Source of the DNA: a bacterium
GTDB taxonomy: Bacteria > Vulcanimicrobiota > JABDET01
Direction: 5' to 3'
NCBI GenBank assembly: GCA_021817145.1
Contig: JAKAVV010000020.1
Location: 1-46,778, forward strand
DNA length: 46,778 bases
The position numbers and the translations under genes were made by a program. Of this stretch, positions 34,312 to 43,086 are shown piece by piece (within the stretch, counting starts at the first letter, position 1; the number at the start of each line of letters is the position of its first letter). The notes below the pieces were generated by a model, which had not been told where the DNA came from, made no database searches, and saw nothing but the letters and a program-made list of their open reading frames with translations.

Positions 34312-36313
34312 GGAAAAGGTAAGGTCTTTCCTCTTTTTTAGGAAGCCATTCCCAGTATTTGACCAGAATTTCATACACCATGATTCCGATCTCCCCTTCT
34401 CCAAATAAAAGATACTCAAGGGCTTGAATCATCGGGTTTTGGCCTGTTAAATGAAAAAAGATATTGGCAGGTTGAAGGAGTTCGCTCACATAAGCAATCG
34501 TATTCGCGACTGCAACCGCTCCTGTGATTTCAATTAAATAATCCTCCCCAAGCCTGCTGACAGTCATTCTCAAACGGCTTGTAAATTCACTTCTGTCATC
34601 CCGCAAACTCACGTGGAGAAAAGTGAGAGGACCTTGAATTTTGTAATATTTTCGTATCTCTTCCGCTTTTTCTTTTCTTGCGTAGCGGTGGCGATAGTGA
34701 AGAGGGACTAAATTGATTTTTTCCCGTTTCATTTCATCCCATAACACTTTTGATTCTTCCCCTGTTAGAGTCACGCTTTCCACTCTTAGTTCAGTTGCCC
34801 TCAAGTATCGAGAGATGCTGCTTAAAAGAATGATTGTGAGAATGAAAAGGATAGAAATGATCAGCCCATCCGGTCTTTCTCGAATATTTTGGACAAGGGT
34901 GTAAAAAAGGATAAGACTTACAGCCCAGGCATAAAGAGATTTCCAGGGGAACTGCGGTGGTGAACCTTCTCGAGCTTCTTTCCATGTAACCAGAGCTGCT
35001 GCCACAGAAGCAGAAAGGAAAAGAGTTAAAACACCAGTTGCAAAGGCTCCGCTTTGAGCTTCCACACTGGCTCTAAAGATCAATGTGATCAAAATATCCA
35101 CAAGGGTTACTGTAATAACCAGAGGGCGGTAATAGGCGACCCATCGAGGAGCCATTCCGAATCTTGGAAGATAGCGTGAAATTAAACTTAACATTCCCGC
35201 CATGGCTGAAGCTCCTGTAAACCAGAGGATTAAAATGGTCCAGAAATCGTAAAGACTGCCGAAAATATTTCCCAAATAATGATGGGCAAGATAAGCTAAC
35301 GCTCTTCCTGCTGCTGGCCCTCCTGCTTTATAAGCGGAATAAGGGATTAAAAGAGTGGTGGCAAAACTGGTTATCAATAGGAAGAATCCGATTAAAACAG
35401 CAGCAGTGGTTAAAAGTTTTTGTGTGGATTTAATTCTTCCCATGGGAGGTTTGTCAGAGGAATCCAGTGAATCAGAAGGATCCCCTTTAATAAATGGCAT
35501 GACTGAAACCCCTGTTTCAAATCCGCTTAATCCAAGGGCAAGTTGAGGAAAAACAATAAAGGAAGCTAAAAGCAGCTCGGTCCAGCTTCCTCTTAAAACC
35601 AGGAGATGATGCCAATGAGTGATAAGATAGGGATGAATCGCAATTTGATATCCGCAGCGAATAACGACAATCAGAGTTAATAAAAGATAAGGGACAACAA
35701 TGGCTGCAGAAACCCCAATCGCTTCTGTAAAGCCAGCTAAAAAAACCCCAGCCAGAAGAAGAATGAGAGCCAGGGTCAGTTCGATTTGATGATGGTTGAA
35801 GGTGGAATGCAGGTACGGATTTTCAATGATATGTCTGGAAGCATCTGCTGCGGCCAGGGTTGTGGTAATCACGAAATCAGTGCAGGCAAATCCCAGAAGA
35901 ACTAAGACAAAGATTTTTGCTGCCCATCCTGTTAAAAGATGCTCCAGCATAGCAATGGATCCTTGTCCACTGTAAGAATGCCGAGCAACCTGGCAGTAAG
36001 TGGGCAGAATTCCAAACAGGGTTACTGCCACTAAAAAGATAGTGGCAACAGGGGATAAAACTCCTGCTGCAATTAAAGCAAGCCCTGGCTGAAAAGCTAA
36101 ACTTGAAAACAGGTCAACCCCTGTTAACCAGATCACAGAATACCAGGGGTAAGTTTTTGAAGGGGTTTTTGTGTCCTTGTTCTCCTCTTTTCCCAGCATC
36201 CATTTTGCAAAAGCGGTTTTTGGAGGGGCTGTGCTGCGGACAGGAATCGTAGGAAGGGTAAAATTATTTTGCTGCAACTTCGGATTCAAACCCTTTGATT
36301 TTATGAGTCCCAT
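34298..36313 (-). CDS. APC-superfamily transporter with soluble C-terminal domain
   Basis: A 671-residue protein. Residues about 55-510 form about 12 membrane helices with the APC signature WLTGVDLFSSLAFQPGLALI and GYQIAIHP-like segments. Residues about 510-671 are a soluble tail (ESKVLWDEMKREKINLVPLH and following), as in large amino-acid/polyamine or KUP-like permeases. Substrate unknown. Starting at 36313 it overlaps the CDGSH gene by 50 bases with no ribosome-binding site; a Met at 36199 would lose only an unconserved Pro/Thr-rich stretch and may be the real start. Confidence 0.85.
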   Translation of the reverse strand: MGLIKSKGLNPKLQQNNFTLPTIPVRSTAPPKTAFAKWMLGKEENKDTKTPSKTYPWYSVIWLTGVDLFSSLAFQPGLALIAAGVLSPVATIFLVAVTLFGILPTYCQVARHSYSGQGSIAMLEHLLTGWAAKIFVLVLLGFACTDFVITTTLAAADASRHIIENPYLHSTFNHHQIELTLALILLLAGVFLAGFTEAIGVSAAIVVPYLLLTLIVVIRCGYQIAIHPYLITHWHHLLVLRGSWTELLLASFIVFPQLALGLSGFETGVSVMPFIKGDPSDSLDSSDKPPMGRIKSTQKLLTTAAVLIGFFLLITSFATTLLIPYSAYKAGGPAAGRALAYLAHHYLGNIFGSLYDFWTILILWFTGASAMAGMLSLISRYLPRFGMAPRWVAYYRPLVITVTLVDILITLIFRASVEAQSGAFATGVLTLFLSASVAAALVTWKEAREGSPPQFPWKSLYAWAVSLILFYTLVQNIRERPDGLIISILFILTIILLSSISRYLRATELRVESVTLTGEESKVLWDEMKREKINLVPLHYRHRYARKEKAEEIRKYYKIQGPLTFLHVSLRDDRSEFTSRLRMTVSRLGEDYLIEITGAVAVANTIAYVSELLQPANIFFHLTGQNPMIQALEYLLFGEGEIGIMVYEILVKYWEWLPKKEERPYLFLMSD

Positions 36314-36479
36314 CGCAAAAAGGTTTATTGTTTGAATCTCCGCAGCGGCAGAGGGAAACCCAGTTTTTATCTGGTCTTTTTGGTGGGGTAAGGATGTTCC
36401 CCTCAGTATCTTTTAAAGTAAATTCGCCGAAAATCTTCAGGGCTCCATTTTTTCCAACGACAATTTCACATTGACCCAT
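36264..36479 (-). CDS. CDGSH-type iron-sulfur protein
   Basis: A 71-residue protein with the CDGSH (mitoNEET) motif LCRCGDSNNKPFCDGTH near 43-59, which holds a 2Fe-2S cluster through three Cys and one His. The remainder is a short beta region with GNILTPPKRPDKNWVS. Such small proteins store or pass on clusters or electrons. The ribosome-binding site is weak. It overlaps the transporter start by about 50 bases, which suggests they form one transcript. Confidence 0.9.
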   Translation of the reverse strand: MGQCEIVVGKNGALKIFGEFTLKDTEGNILTPPKRPDKNWVSLCRCGDSNNKPFCDGTHKIKGFESEVAAK

Positions 36480-36547
36480 AGCCGTATGTAGAGGATTATC
36501 TTTCGGCGCGATTTTTCCTTTGTATCGGGTTGTTTACATTTTTTTCA

Positions 36548-36576
36548 TTGTATGGTTCTGACAGCTCCTGTAAAAT
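36548..36576 (+). promoter_or_regulatory. Promoter of the first tandem paralogue
   Basis: TTGTAT (36548-36553), 17-base spacer, TAAAAT (36571-36576). A TTGTTTACA element lies exactly 41 bases upstream of the -10 (36530) and recurs at the same distance before the second copy, so it may bind a regulator. Confidence 0.6.
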
Positions 36577-36612
36577 AAAGAGAGTGGAAAAATTTAGAGC
36601 GGAGGTATGAAA

Positions 36613-37338
36613 ATGAATACAATTCAAGGCAGCAGATCAAGAATGATACAGGGGAGCCAATCAGGCGCCGCAGGAAAAGCTCCAGTTACTGCTGGAGATG
36701 CGCAAGCTGCTGGAGGCTCGAATCCAGCAGAACCGAACTGGCAGCCTGCTCCACCAATGAGCCAGCAGCAAGTAGATCATTATGCCAAGGAATTAGCCCC
36801 TTTTAGAATGCCAGGTTGGGATCAGGCGGCTACAGACATGTATAACCTTCGCGTTTACCATAACACCCGTCTCCAAACTGTTGGAACAGATTCACAGGGG
36901 AATATTGATGCTTATGTTCTTTCAGGAACAGTTGTTGATGGAAAATACCCCCCTGGACTTACACATGATGGAGATATGCATTTTGATATTGCTCCAGATC
37001 CTCAATACCCTGCAGATTTAATAAACAGCAAGAATATTCAGAGTGAAAATGGAAAGTTAGTTTGTGAGATTGTCCATGCAGGGCCTACGACACAAGGGGA
37101 TGCTAAACAAAGTGGACAAGGGTATGTGAATCAAGTGCCTCTGCCCAAATTGGGAGAGCATATTTATATTGTTGGTCCCTACGTTTTAGATAAAGATCAT
37201 GGGTGGATGGAATGTCATCCTGTTCTTTATGTTGGTTCAACTCCACCTCCTGCCAATCCACCTGCTTCTCTTTTACAGTCCATTCAAGGCACTAGCAGCT
37301 ATAATGTGAAAAAAGTTCTTCTTAAACCAGAAGGATGA
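36613..37338 (+). CDS. Unknown protein family, tandem copy A
   Basis: A 241-residue protein I do not recognise, with no signal peptide or membrane helix. Residues 1-40 are Gly/Ser/Ala-rich with IQGS repeated (TIQGSRSRMIQGSQSG), and the C-terminus repeats it (SIQGTSSYN). The middle holds a well-conserved domain: MSQQQVDHYAKELAPF, YHNTRLQTVGTD, HDGDMHFDIAPD, KLVCEIVHAGP, HIYIVGPYVLDKDHGWMECH with PV. H-x-G-D-x-H and W-M-E-x-H-P-V could bind a metal. GGAGG lies 7 bases before the second ATG (36613), so I chose that over the ATG at 36607. Confidence 0.8.
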   Translation: MNTIQGSRSRMIQGSQSGAAGKAPVTAGDAQAAGGSNPAEPNWQPAPPMSQQQVDHYAKELAPFRMPGWDQAATDMYNLRVYHNTRLQTVGTDSQGNIDAYVLSGTVVDGKYPPGLTHDGDMHFDIAPDPQYPADLINSKNIQSENGKLVCEIVHAGPTTQGDAKQSGQGYVNQVPLPKLGEHIYIVGPYVLDKDHGWMECHPVLYVGSTPPPANPPASLLQSIQGTSSYNVKKVLLKPEG

Positions 37339-37370
37339 ATTTTTGTGTCGGATTGTTTACAATTTTTTCA

Positions 37371-37399
37371 TTGCTGTATTACCATACTTTTTGTAAAAT
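37371..37399 (+). promoter_or_regulatory. Promoter of the second tandem paralogue
   Basis: TTGCTG (37371-37376), 17-base spacer, TAAAAT (37394-37399). A TTGTTTACA element lies 41 bases upstream of the -10 (37353), as in the first copy, so the gene was duplicated together with its control region. Confidence 0.6.
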
Positions 37400-37435
37400 A
37401 AAGAAAGAGGAAAAATTTAGAGCGGAGGTATGAAA

Positions 37436-38158
37436 ATGAATACAATTCAAGGCAGCAGATCAATCATGATGCAGGGGAGTCAATCAGGGGCCGCAGGAAA
37501 AGCTCTTGTTACTGCTGGTAACAATCCGGCAGTAGGGGATGATAATCCAGCAAACCCGAACTGGAGGCCTGCTCCACCGATGAGCCAGCAGCAAGTAGAT
37601 CACTATGCCAAGGAATTAGCCCCTTTTAGAATGCCAGGTTGGGATCAAGCAGCCACACAAATGTATAATTTGAGGGTTTATCACAATTCTCGTCTCCAGA
37701 CAGTTGGAACAGATTCACAGGGGAACATTGATGCTTATGTGATTTCAGGAACAGTGGATGCTGGTTTCCCTCCCCATTTAGAACCAGATGGAGATATGCA
37801 TTTTAATGTGAAATTAGATCCCCAGTACGCAGCAGATTTAATTAACAGCAAAAATGTCCAGAGTGAAAATGGGGAATTAGTCTGTGAAATTGTGCATGCA
37901 GGACCTGCTACCCAAGGGGATGCTGAACCAGGTGGTCAAGGGTATGTCAACCAAGTAACTCTGCCAAAACCAGGGCAGCACGTTTATCTTGTCGGGCCTT
38001 ATGCCTTAGACAAAGATCATGGCTGGATGGAATGTCATCCTGTTCTTTATGTTGGCTCAACCCCTCCTCCTGCTAATCCGCCGGCTTCTCTTTTGCAGTC
38101 TATTCAAGGGACTAGCGGTTTTAATTCGGCAAAAATGACAACAAAAGCAGGAGGGTGA
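37436..38158 (+). CDS. Unknown protein family, tandem copy B
   Basis: A 240-residue paralogue of the preceding gene, shifted by 823 bases. N-terminal part, central domain and C-terminal IQGT element all align with copy A; differences cluster in the linker (VTAGNNPAVGDDNPANPNW), in HLEPDGDMHFNV and in the last 15 residues. The conserved DGDMHF, EIVHAGP and HGWMECHPVLYVG segments are kept, so the domain is under selection. GGAGG is placed 7 bases before this ATG. It ends before a bidirectional terminator facing the reductase gene. Confidence 0.8.
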   Translation: MNTIQGSRSIMMQGSQSGAAGKALVTAGNNPAVGDDNPANPNWRPAPPMSQQQVDHYAKELAPFRMPGWDQAATQMYNLRVYHNSRLQTVGTDSQGNIDAYVISGTVDAGFPPHLEPDGDMHFNVKLDPQYAADLINSKNVQSENGELVCEIVHAGPATQGDAEPGGQGYVNQVTLPKPGQHVYLVGPYALDKDHGWMECHPVLYVGSTPPPANPPASLLQSIQGTSGFNSAKMTTKAGG

Positions 38159-38194
38159 TTTTATCGCTTACTGGAGATTAGAGATTAAAAACAA

Positions 38195-38224
38195 AGAGAC
38201 CCTCTTTAAAGAGGGTCTCTTTTC
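38195..38224. terminator. Bidirectional intrinsic terminator
   Basis: A perfect inverted repeat with 10-base arms (AGAGACCCTC / GAGGGTCTCT) and a TTTAAA centre at 38195-38220. It is followed by TTTT on the plus strand and, on the other strand, by TTTGTTTTT. It separates the convergent copy B gene and the ribonucleotide reductase gene. Confidence 0.92.
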
Positions 38225-38248
38225 TTATTACTCCCCCCTAAAGGCTCT

Positions 38249-40597
38249 TTAACAGTTGGCAAACCCACAGTCATAACATTTGGAACATCCTTCTTCTGAA
38301 ACAAGAGAAGCTGATCCGCATTCAGGACAGATATCTACACCTGCCCTGAGTTTTGGCTCACTGTTTTCAGCCGGTTCTTCCACTTTAGGAGAGGCTGCAT
38401 GTCCATTTGTTTCTCCAAGGATCTGTTCTGCCAGAACTTTTGCGACAGAATCAGGAATGCTTCTGACTTTTGATGGTCCAAATCCATAAATTCTTCTGCC
38501 GCCAATATCTCTTAATTGATTGACCACTTCTCTGACCCGTACATCGCTAGACCAGGGGCTTGGGATCCGCAAAATCAACGAAATCAGCCTGCCTATGGCT
38601 TCAGAGTCAGCCTGCACATCGCTTCCTGCTTTCCCGATATTGACAAAAACCTCAAATAATTCTCCGTGCTCATCTGAGTTCATTGTCACATAGGAGGTTC
38701 CTGTTGGCGTGTTTTCTCGAATGGTTACCCCTGTCAAAGTTTTAGGTCTTGGCTTAATGGTGTACTTTTCTTCCTCTAATTTTCCTGGCTCTGTTTTTCC
38801 AATTTCATCAGAGGTTTTATCTTTAATTCCTCTGTGCAGGACCTGGGTATTTTTGCATCCATCTCTAAAAATGGTGATTCCAAGGCATCCGGTTTGATAG
38901 GCAAGGAGATAAATCTTTTTGACATCTTCCACTTCTGCGGAATGGGGCAGGTTCACGGTTTTACTGACAGCATTATCCGTATGTTTTTGGAAAGCTCCCT
39001 GCATTCTAACATGCCATTCTGGGGGAACTTCATGAGCTGTCACAAAGAGTTTCCGAACCTCTTCAGGAATAAAATTGAGATGTCCGATCTCCCCTGTTTT
39101 TAATATTTCTTGTTTGACCAGATCATTCCACAAATCCCTCTTTTTTAAAACCTCTATAAGCCAGGGATTAATGAAATCTAATTGTCTGTCCCCTACTTTA
39201 TGCATAAAAGCAAGAGCAAAAATAGGTTCGATTCCTGAAGAACAGTCCGCAATAATGCTGATGGAGCCTGTTGGGGCAATCGTGGTTACAGTAGAGTTCC
39301 TCAGCGGGCGGTCGCTTTTGTAAATACTTTTTTCCCAATTTGGGAAAGGCCCTCTCACTTTTGCTAAATTGGCGGATTCATCATGCCCTTTTTCTTCAAA
39401 AAAAGCCATGATCTTTCCCCCTAATCGCAGAGCTTCCTCAGAATTATAAGGGATTTCCAGCATGAAAAGCAGATCTGCCCATCCCATAACACCCAGTCCG
39501 ATTCTGCGATTCGCTTTGACACAGGCATCAATTTCTGGGAGAGGATAGGGATTTCTTTCAATCACATCATCCAGGAAACGGACACTTAATCTGACCACTC
39601 GTTCCATTTCGTTCCAATCAACCTCTTTTCTTCCATTCCTTTCAACAACAAAACGGTTTAAGTTGATGGATCCTAAATTGCAGGCTTCATTAGGATAGAG
39701 AGGCTGCTCTCCACAGGGATTCGTTGCTTCAATAGGTCCTAATTCCGGTACAGGATTAGCTCTTCCCGAATTAATTCGATCAATAAAAATACATCCAGGA
39801 TCCCCTGTTTTCCAGGCTGCATCGCAGATTTTATTAAAGACATCTCTTGCTCTTGCTTTTCCTGTTACTTCTTTTGTATGAGGATCAATTAAATCATACT
39901 CTCGATCCTCTTCATAAGCTTTCATGAACTCTTCGGTAAGAGTAACCGAGATGTTGAAATTTGTTATGCCTCCATCCAGTTTGCATTCAATAAATTCCAG
40001 CACATCAGGATGATCGACTTTTAAGATTCCCATGTTGGCTCCGCGCCGTTTTCCACCTTGTTTGACCGCTTCTGTAGCTGCATCAAAAACGCGGAGAAAA
40101 CTAACTGGTCCGCTTGCTTTTCCATGGCTTCTCCGCACCACCGCGTTTTTAGGTCGAAGTCTTGAAAATGCAAACCCTGTTCCTCCTCCTGATTGATGAA
40201 TGATCGCCGCGTTTTTTATCGCTTCGAAGATTTTATCTAAGGAATCTTCTACAGGTAAAACATAACAAGCTGAATACTGCAACCCGTTATTCTTCCCCGC
40301 ATTCATCAAAGTGGGGGAATTCGGGATAAACTTTCTTTCCACCATGATTTCATAAAAATCGCAGGCGGTTTTATAAATCTCCTCTGGTTTTGCCCATTTG
40401 TCTTCAGCAGAAGCCATGTCAAAAGCCACTCTCCAGCACATTTCATCTGGAGTTTCAAGAACACGGTCTCCTTCTTTTATAAGATAACGTTCTTCAAGAA
40501 CTCGTTTTGAGGCTTCTGACCACACTCCCTGCGGGGCCAGAGGTTTTGCTGCTGCTTCCAGGGTTTTCCCCCCACTGCGCTTGGTTCCAATGCTCAT
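38249..40597 (-). CDS. nrdJ: Vitamin B12-dependent (class II) ribonucleotide reductase
   Basis: Converts ribonucleotides to deoxyribonucleotides using adenosylcobalamin, so it works with or without oxygen. The 782-residue length and domain order are typical: FIPNSPTLMNAGKNNGLQYS, SGGGTGFAFSRLRPK, GGKRRGANMGIL, NPCGEQPLYPNEACNLGSIN (active-site Cys region), APTGSISIIADCSSGIEP and a C-terminal zinc-type tail CPECGSASLVSEEGCSKCYD with CGFANC. The start has AAAGGAGG. A cobalamin riboswitch is not visible upstream. The organism must make or import B12; none of those genes is here. Confidence 0.96.
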   Translation of the reverse strand: MSIGTKRSGGKTLEAAAKPLAPQGVWSEASKRVLEERYLIKEGDRVLETPDEMCWRVAFDMASAEDKWAKPEEIYKTACDFYEIMVERKFIPNSPTLMNAGKNNGLQYSACYVLPVEDSLDKIFEAIKNAAIIHQSGGGTGFAFSRLRPKNAVVRRSHGKASGPVSFLRVFDAATEAVKQGGKRRGANMGILKVDHPDVLEFIECKLDGGITNFNISVTLTEEFMKAYEEDREYDLIDPHTKEVTGKARARDVFNKICDAAWKTGDPGCIFIDRINSGRANPVPELGPIEATNPCGEQPLYPNEACNLGSINLNRFVVERNGRKEVDWNEMERVVRLSVRFLDDVIERNPYPLPEIDACVKANRRIGLGVMGWADLLFMLEIPYNSEEALRLGGKIMAFFEEKGHDESANLAKVRGPFPNWEKSIYKSDRPLRNSTVTTIAPTGSISIIADCSSGIEPIFALAFMHKVGDRQLDFINPWLIEVLKKRDLWNDLVKQEILKTGEIGHLNFIPEEVRKLFVTAHEVPPEWHVRMQGAFQKHTDNAVSKTVNLPHSAEVEDVKKIYLLAYQTGCLGITIFRDGCKNTQVLHRGIKDKTSDEIGKTEPGKLEEEKYTIKPRPKTLTGVTIRENTPTGTSYVTMNSDEHGELFEVFVNIGKAGSDVQADSEAIGRLISLILRIPSPWSSDVRVREVVNQLRDIGGRRIYGFGPSKVRSIPDSVAKVLAEQILGETNGHAASPKVEEPAENSEPKLRAGVDICPECGSASLVSEEGCSKCYDCGFANC

Positions 40598-40708
40598 TAT
40601 TTCCTCCTTTACAGGCTTTATTTGTCCTTGCCATCCCTCCCGTAAAGGTTCTCTTTATTTTTTTTATTTTGAGCGCTTTCTCTTTAAATTATTAGAGCGT
40701 CCTTGTCA

Positions 40709-40800
40709 GAATTCCTTGTTAATAATCTGTGGATTTATTGTGATTATGCTTTTCAAGGAATTCTCTTGGTTCAAGCGAAATCATAATCAAGTCATAATCA
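40709..40800. promoter_or_regulatory. Repeat-rich control region between nrdJ and the protease gene
   Basis: In the divergent 224-base gap: a perfect 10-bp inverted repeat GAATTCCTTG / CAAGGAATTC (40709-40718, 40754-40763), and TCATAATCA at 40781-40789 and 40792-40800, spaced 11 bases apart (one helix turn), with an inverted TGATTATG at 40741-40748. This looks like operator sites for a dimeric regulator. It does not match the NrdR box. Confidence 0.5.
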
Positions 40801-40821
40801 GGTGGAATCGTAAAAAAAGAT

Positions 40822-42702
40822 ATGCGAATTTTTTGGCGAAAAATTATCCTGCTGTTTGTTTTTCCACTTTTTCTCTTCTGTTTTGCAAGTGCTCAATCAC
40901 TTCCTGCCTCTCATCCTCGTCCTGTTCATTTTCCAAAAATTTCTCAGAAGAATTTATTAAAAATTTATCGGGAAGCAGAACGATCTGTTGTGGAAATTGA
41001 CACAGATGCTGCTCAAGGAAGCGGTGTGGTGGTTGGGAAAGAAGGGGTTATTGTAACAAATTATCATGTGATTCAAGGAGCTAGGACAGCCGTTGTTCGA
41101 ACCATGGAGGGGCAGACAATTCCTGTTCAAGGAATTCTGGAGGTGGATAAAAGCCATGATCTCGTGATTTTGAAAACAAAGCCTTCTAAAGCATTAGTTC
41201 CTATTAAACTCGGGGATTCAAGCCATGTGACCATTGGAGAAAAAATTATTGCGGTTGGAAACCCGGAAGGGTATCAAGATACGATCTCAGAAGGGATTGT
41301 TTCAGGGTTCAGATTGAGGTTCGGTCAGATTTACTGGGGGTTTAAATTATTTCAGATTACAGCCCCTATTTCTCCAGGGAGCAGTGGAGGGGCTCTGCTA
41401 AATCAGAAAGGGGAATTGATCGGCATTACTTCTGCTGGGTATGTTTCTGAAGCTCAAAATTTAAATGTTGCGATCCCTATCAATTATGTGAAACCGATGA
41501 TTCCGTCCCGCCACTTTTATTTGATTGAAAAATTTACAGGAAAAAAGAAAGTTTCAACAGAACAAAAATTCAGCCCCCAGTTCCTTAAAGCGTATTTTTA
41601 TATGACGGGGAATTTTTTGAATGTGATGACAGAATTGGTTCATGCTGAAGAAGCCTCTTTTTCCCGACAAAAGTTGGATCCGAAATTTTATGAAGTGAAA
41701 GCTGAGTTGAATGAACTGGCAGCCCTTTCTAACTCTGGATTTTCTTCTGCTCGTTCCCCTTTTGAACAGCATTTGCAATTTACTTCCTCTAATTTATTGA
41801 TTGAACTGTCTGAATCCACCGAAGATTTTATTCATGCATTTCACTCTAAAAAGGGCTTCTTTCAAACTCTTGGACAAGGAAAAGAAATGTTGAAAAAGGC
41901 AAGAAACCTCCTTCTAGAAAATGCGGAAGATGTTTTGAATGCGGGGATTTCATATCAGGATAAAAACTATTTTTTGAAAATTTTAGAAAATCATCCTGTT
42001 TATTTTAAAGGAGATCTTTATTATGGCATGATTTTATCTCGGGTTGGGAGTGGAAAAGAAGAGGTGGTTTTTGTTTATCCTGATTCCCCTGCTTCTCATG
42101 CAGGAATTCAGGAAGGGGATTTTTTGACTTCACAGTTAAATTCATCTCTTTCTGCCGCCTACAAAAAACAGGTGATTATTTTGAAAGATGGAGAATCTGA
42201 CAAAACTTTAACGATTACTCCTGTTCGTTTTGGTTATGATGAAAAACCAGAGACCCTTGGGATCATGCAGATGGAAGGGAAATCTTCTCCTGGAAAGGCT
42301 TCTCAAGAAATAAAGAGCCTGCTTCTTTCTTTTTTAGGTCAACAGGGAAATTTATTTGCTGTTTCGATTCCTTCTTCTTCCTCTTCTATTTCGAATATTG
42401 CCCAGAAGTATGGGTTGGGTTATTTGTTGGTTTGGAAACTGGAGAAGTTTGAAGCAGATGCTGTTTATGGATTGTCTCCTTCTCGATTTGAAGGGTACAA
42501 GATTCGCATTAGAGCTTCTTTTACAGTTTACGATCCGTATGGACAGCAAACTTCCTGCTGTCAGCCGCAGGAAATTACGATTCAAGTCCCTTTTTTCCAG
42601 ACTCGCTTGAGTTCTTATAAATGGGCTTTTAAAAAATTAGTGGAACAAGTGATTCAGCAGATGAAAACAGCGGGAATTGTGAAGCCATATTCTGCCGGTT
42701 GA
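40822..42702 (+). CDS. Exported trypsin-like (HtrA-type) serine protease with PDZ-like domain
   Basis: A 626-residue protein with a signal peptide (hydrophobic residues 8-24, end ASA). The trypsin fold has all three catalytic residues: H82 (TNYHVI), D113 (KSHDLVIL) and S188 (PGSSGGALL). After about residue 250 comes a Ser/Phe/Lys-rich helical stretch and then a PDZ-like domain (GDLYYGMILSRVGSGKEEVV, ASHAGIQEGDFLTSQLNSSL). A C-terminal part of about 150 residues is not recognised. It should act on damaged or misfolded envelope proteins. The start has AAAAAAAG only. Ends at a clear terminator. Confidence 0.87.
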   Translation: MRIFWRKIILLFVFPLFLFCFASAQSLPASHPRPVHFPKISQKNLLKIYREAERSVVEIDTDAAQGSGVVVGKEGVIVTNYHVIQGARTAVVRTMEGQTIPVQGILEVDKSHDLVILKTKPSKALVPIKLGDSSHVTIGEKIIAVGNPEGYQDTISEGIVSGFRLRFGQIYWGFKLFQITAPISPGSSGGALLNQKGELIGITSAGYVSEAQNLNVAIPINYVKPMIPSRHFYLIEKFTGKKKVSTEQKFSPQFLKAYFYMTGNFLNVMTELVHAEEASFSRQKLDPKFYEVKAELNELAALSNSGFSSARSPFEQHLQFTSSNLLIELSESTEDFIHAFHSKKGFFQTLGQGKEMLKKARNLLLENAEDVLNAGISYQDKNYFLKILENHPVYFKGDLYYGMILSRVGSGKEEVVFVYPDSPASHAGIQEGDFLTSQLNSSLSAAYKKQVIILKDGESDKTLTITPVRFGYDEKPETLGIMQMEGKSSPGKASQEIKSLLLSFLGQQGNLFAVSIPSSSSSISNIAQKYGLGYLLVWKLEKFEADAVYGLSPSRFEGYKIRIRASFTVYDPYGQQTSCCQPQEITIQVPFFQTRLSSYKWAFKKLVEQVIQQMKTAGIVKPYSAG

Positions 42703-42731
42703 GGGCAGACTGAATCTTTCTCGCAGGAAGT

Positions 42732-42758
42732 AATCCTGGAATCAGCAGGATTTTTTTT
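42732..42758 (+). terminator. Rho-independent terminator after the protease gene
   Basis: Stem AATCCTG/CAGGATT with a 7-base loop, followed by a run of T at 42751-42758. It lies 30 bases after the protease stop and 28 bases before tRNA-Pro. Confidence 0.87.
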
Positions 42759-42786
42759 GCTAAACTGCAAGTTCTTTAAAGAATGT

Positions 42787-42863
<77 letters not shown>

Positions 42864-42873
42864 GGATGGTTCC

Positions 42874-43086
42874 TTATCTCGTTTTTGTCATTCGTTTGAT
42901 TCCATCTGCCAGCAGCACTTTCATGAAAGATTGATAGGGGATATCGCGAGCATTTGCCAACTCTTTGATTCGGGCAAGTAAATATTTCGGAAGTCGTATC
43001 GATATCGTTTCAGTAGATTGAGTGGGAATTACACTGCAATTACCATGATTATTTTTTGCTTCCTGATGATGGGAAACAGTATCAGC
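42874..43086 (-). pseudogene. Ribbon-helix-helix (CopG-type) antitoxin remnant without a start codon
   Basis: The minus strand is open from 43086 to a TAA at 42874-42876. Its C-terminal 45 codons read as a CopG-type antitoxin, TISIRLPKYLLARIKELANA, then RDIPYQSFMKVLLADGIKRM. This is too good a match to be chance. No ATG, GTG or TTG occurs between the upstream stop and the domain, and no toxin gene follows. It is either a broken gene or one using a rare start. It stops 10 bases from the 3' end of tRNA-Pro. It overlaps the open frame of the Uma2 gene. Confidence 0.72.

Noticed and set aside
40598-40821. Cobalamin riboswitch before nrdJ
   Set aside because: The gap is short and lacks a recognisable B12-box; what is there are short repeats more like operator sites.
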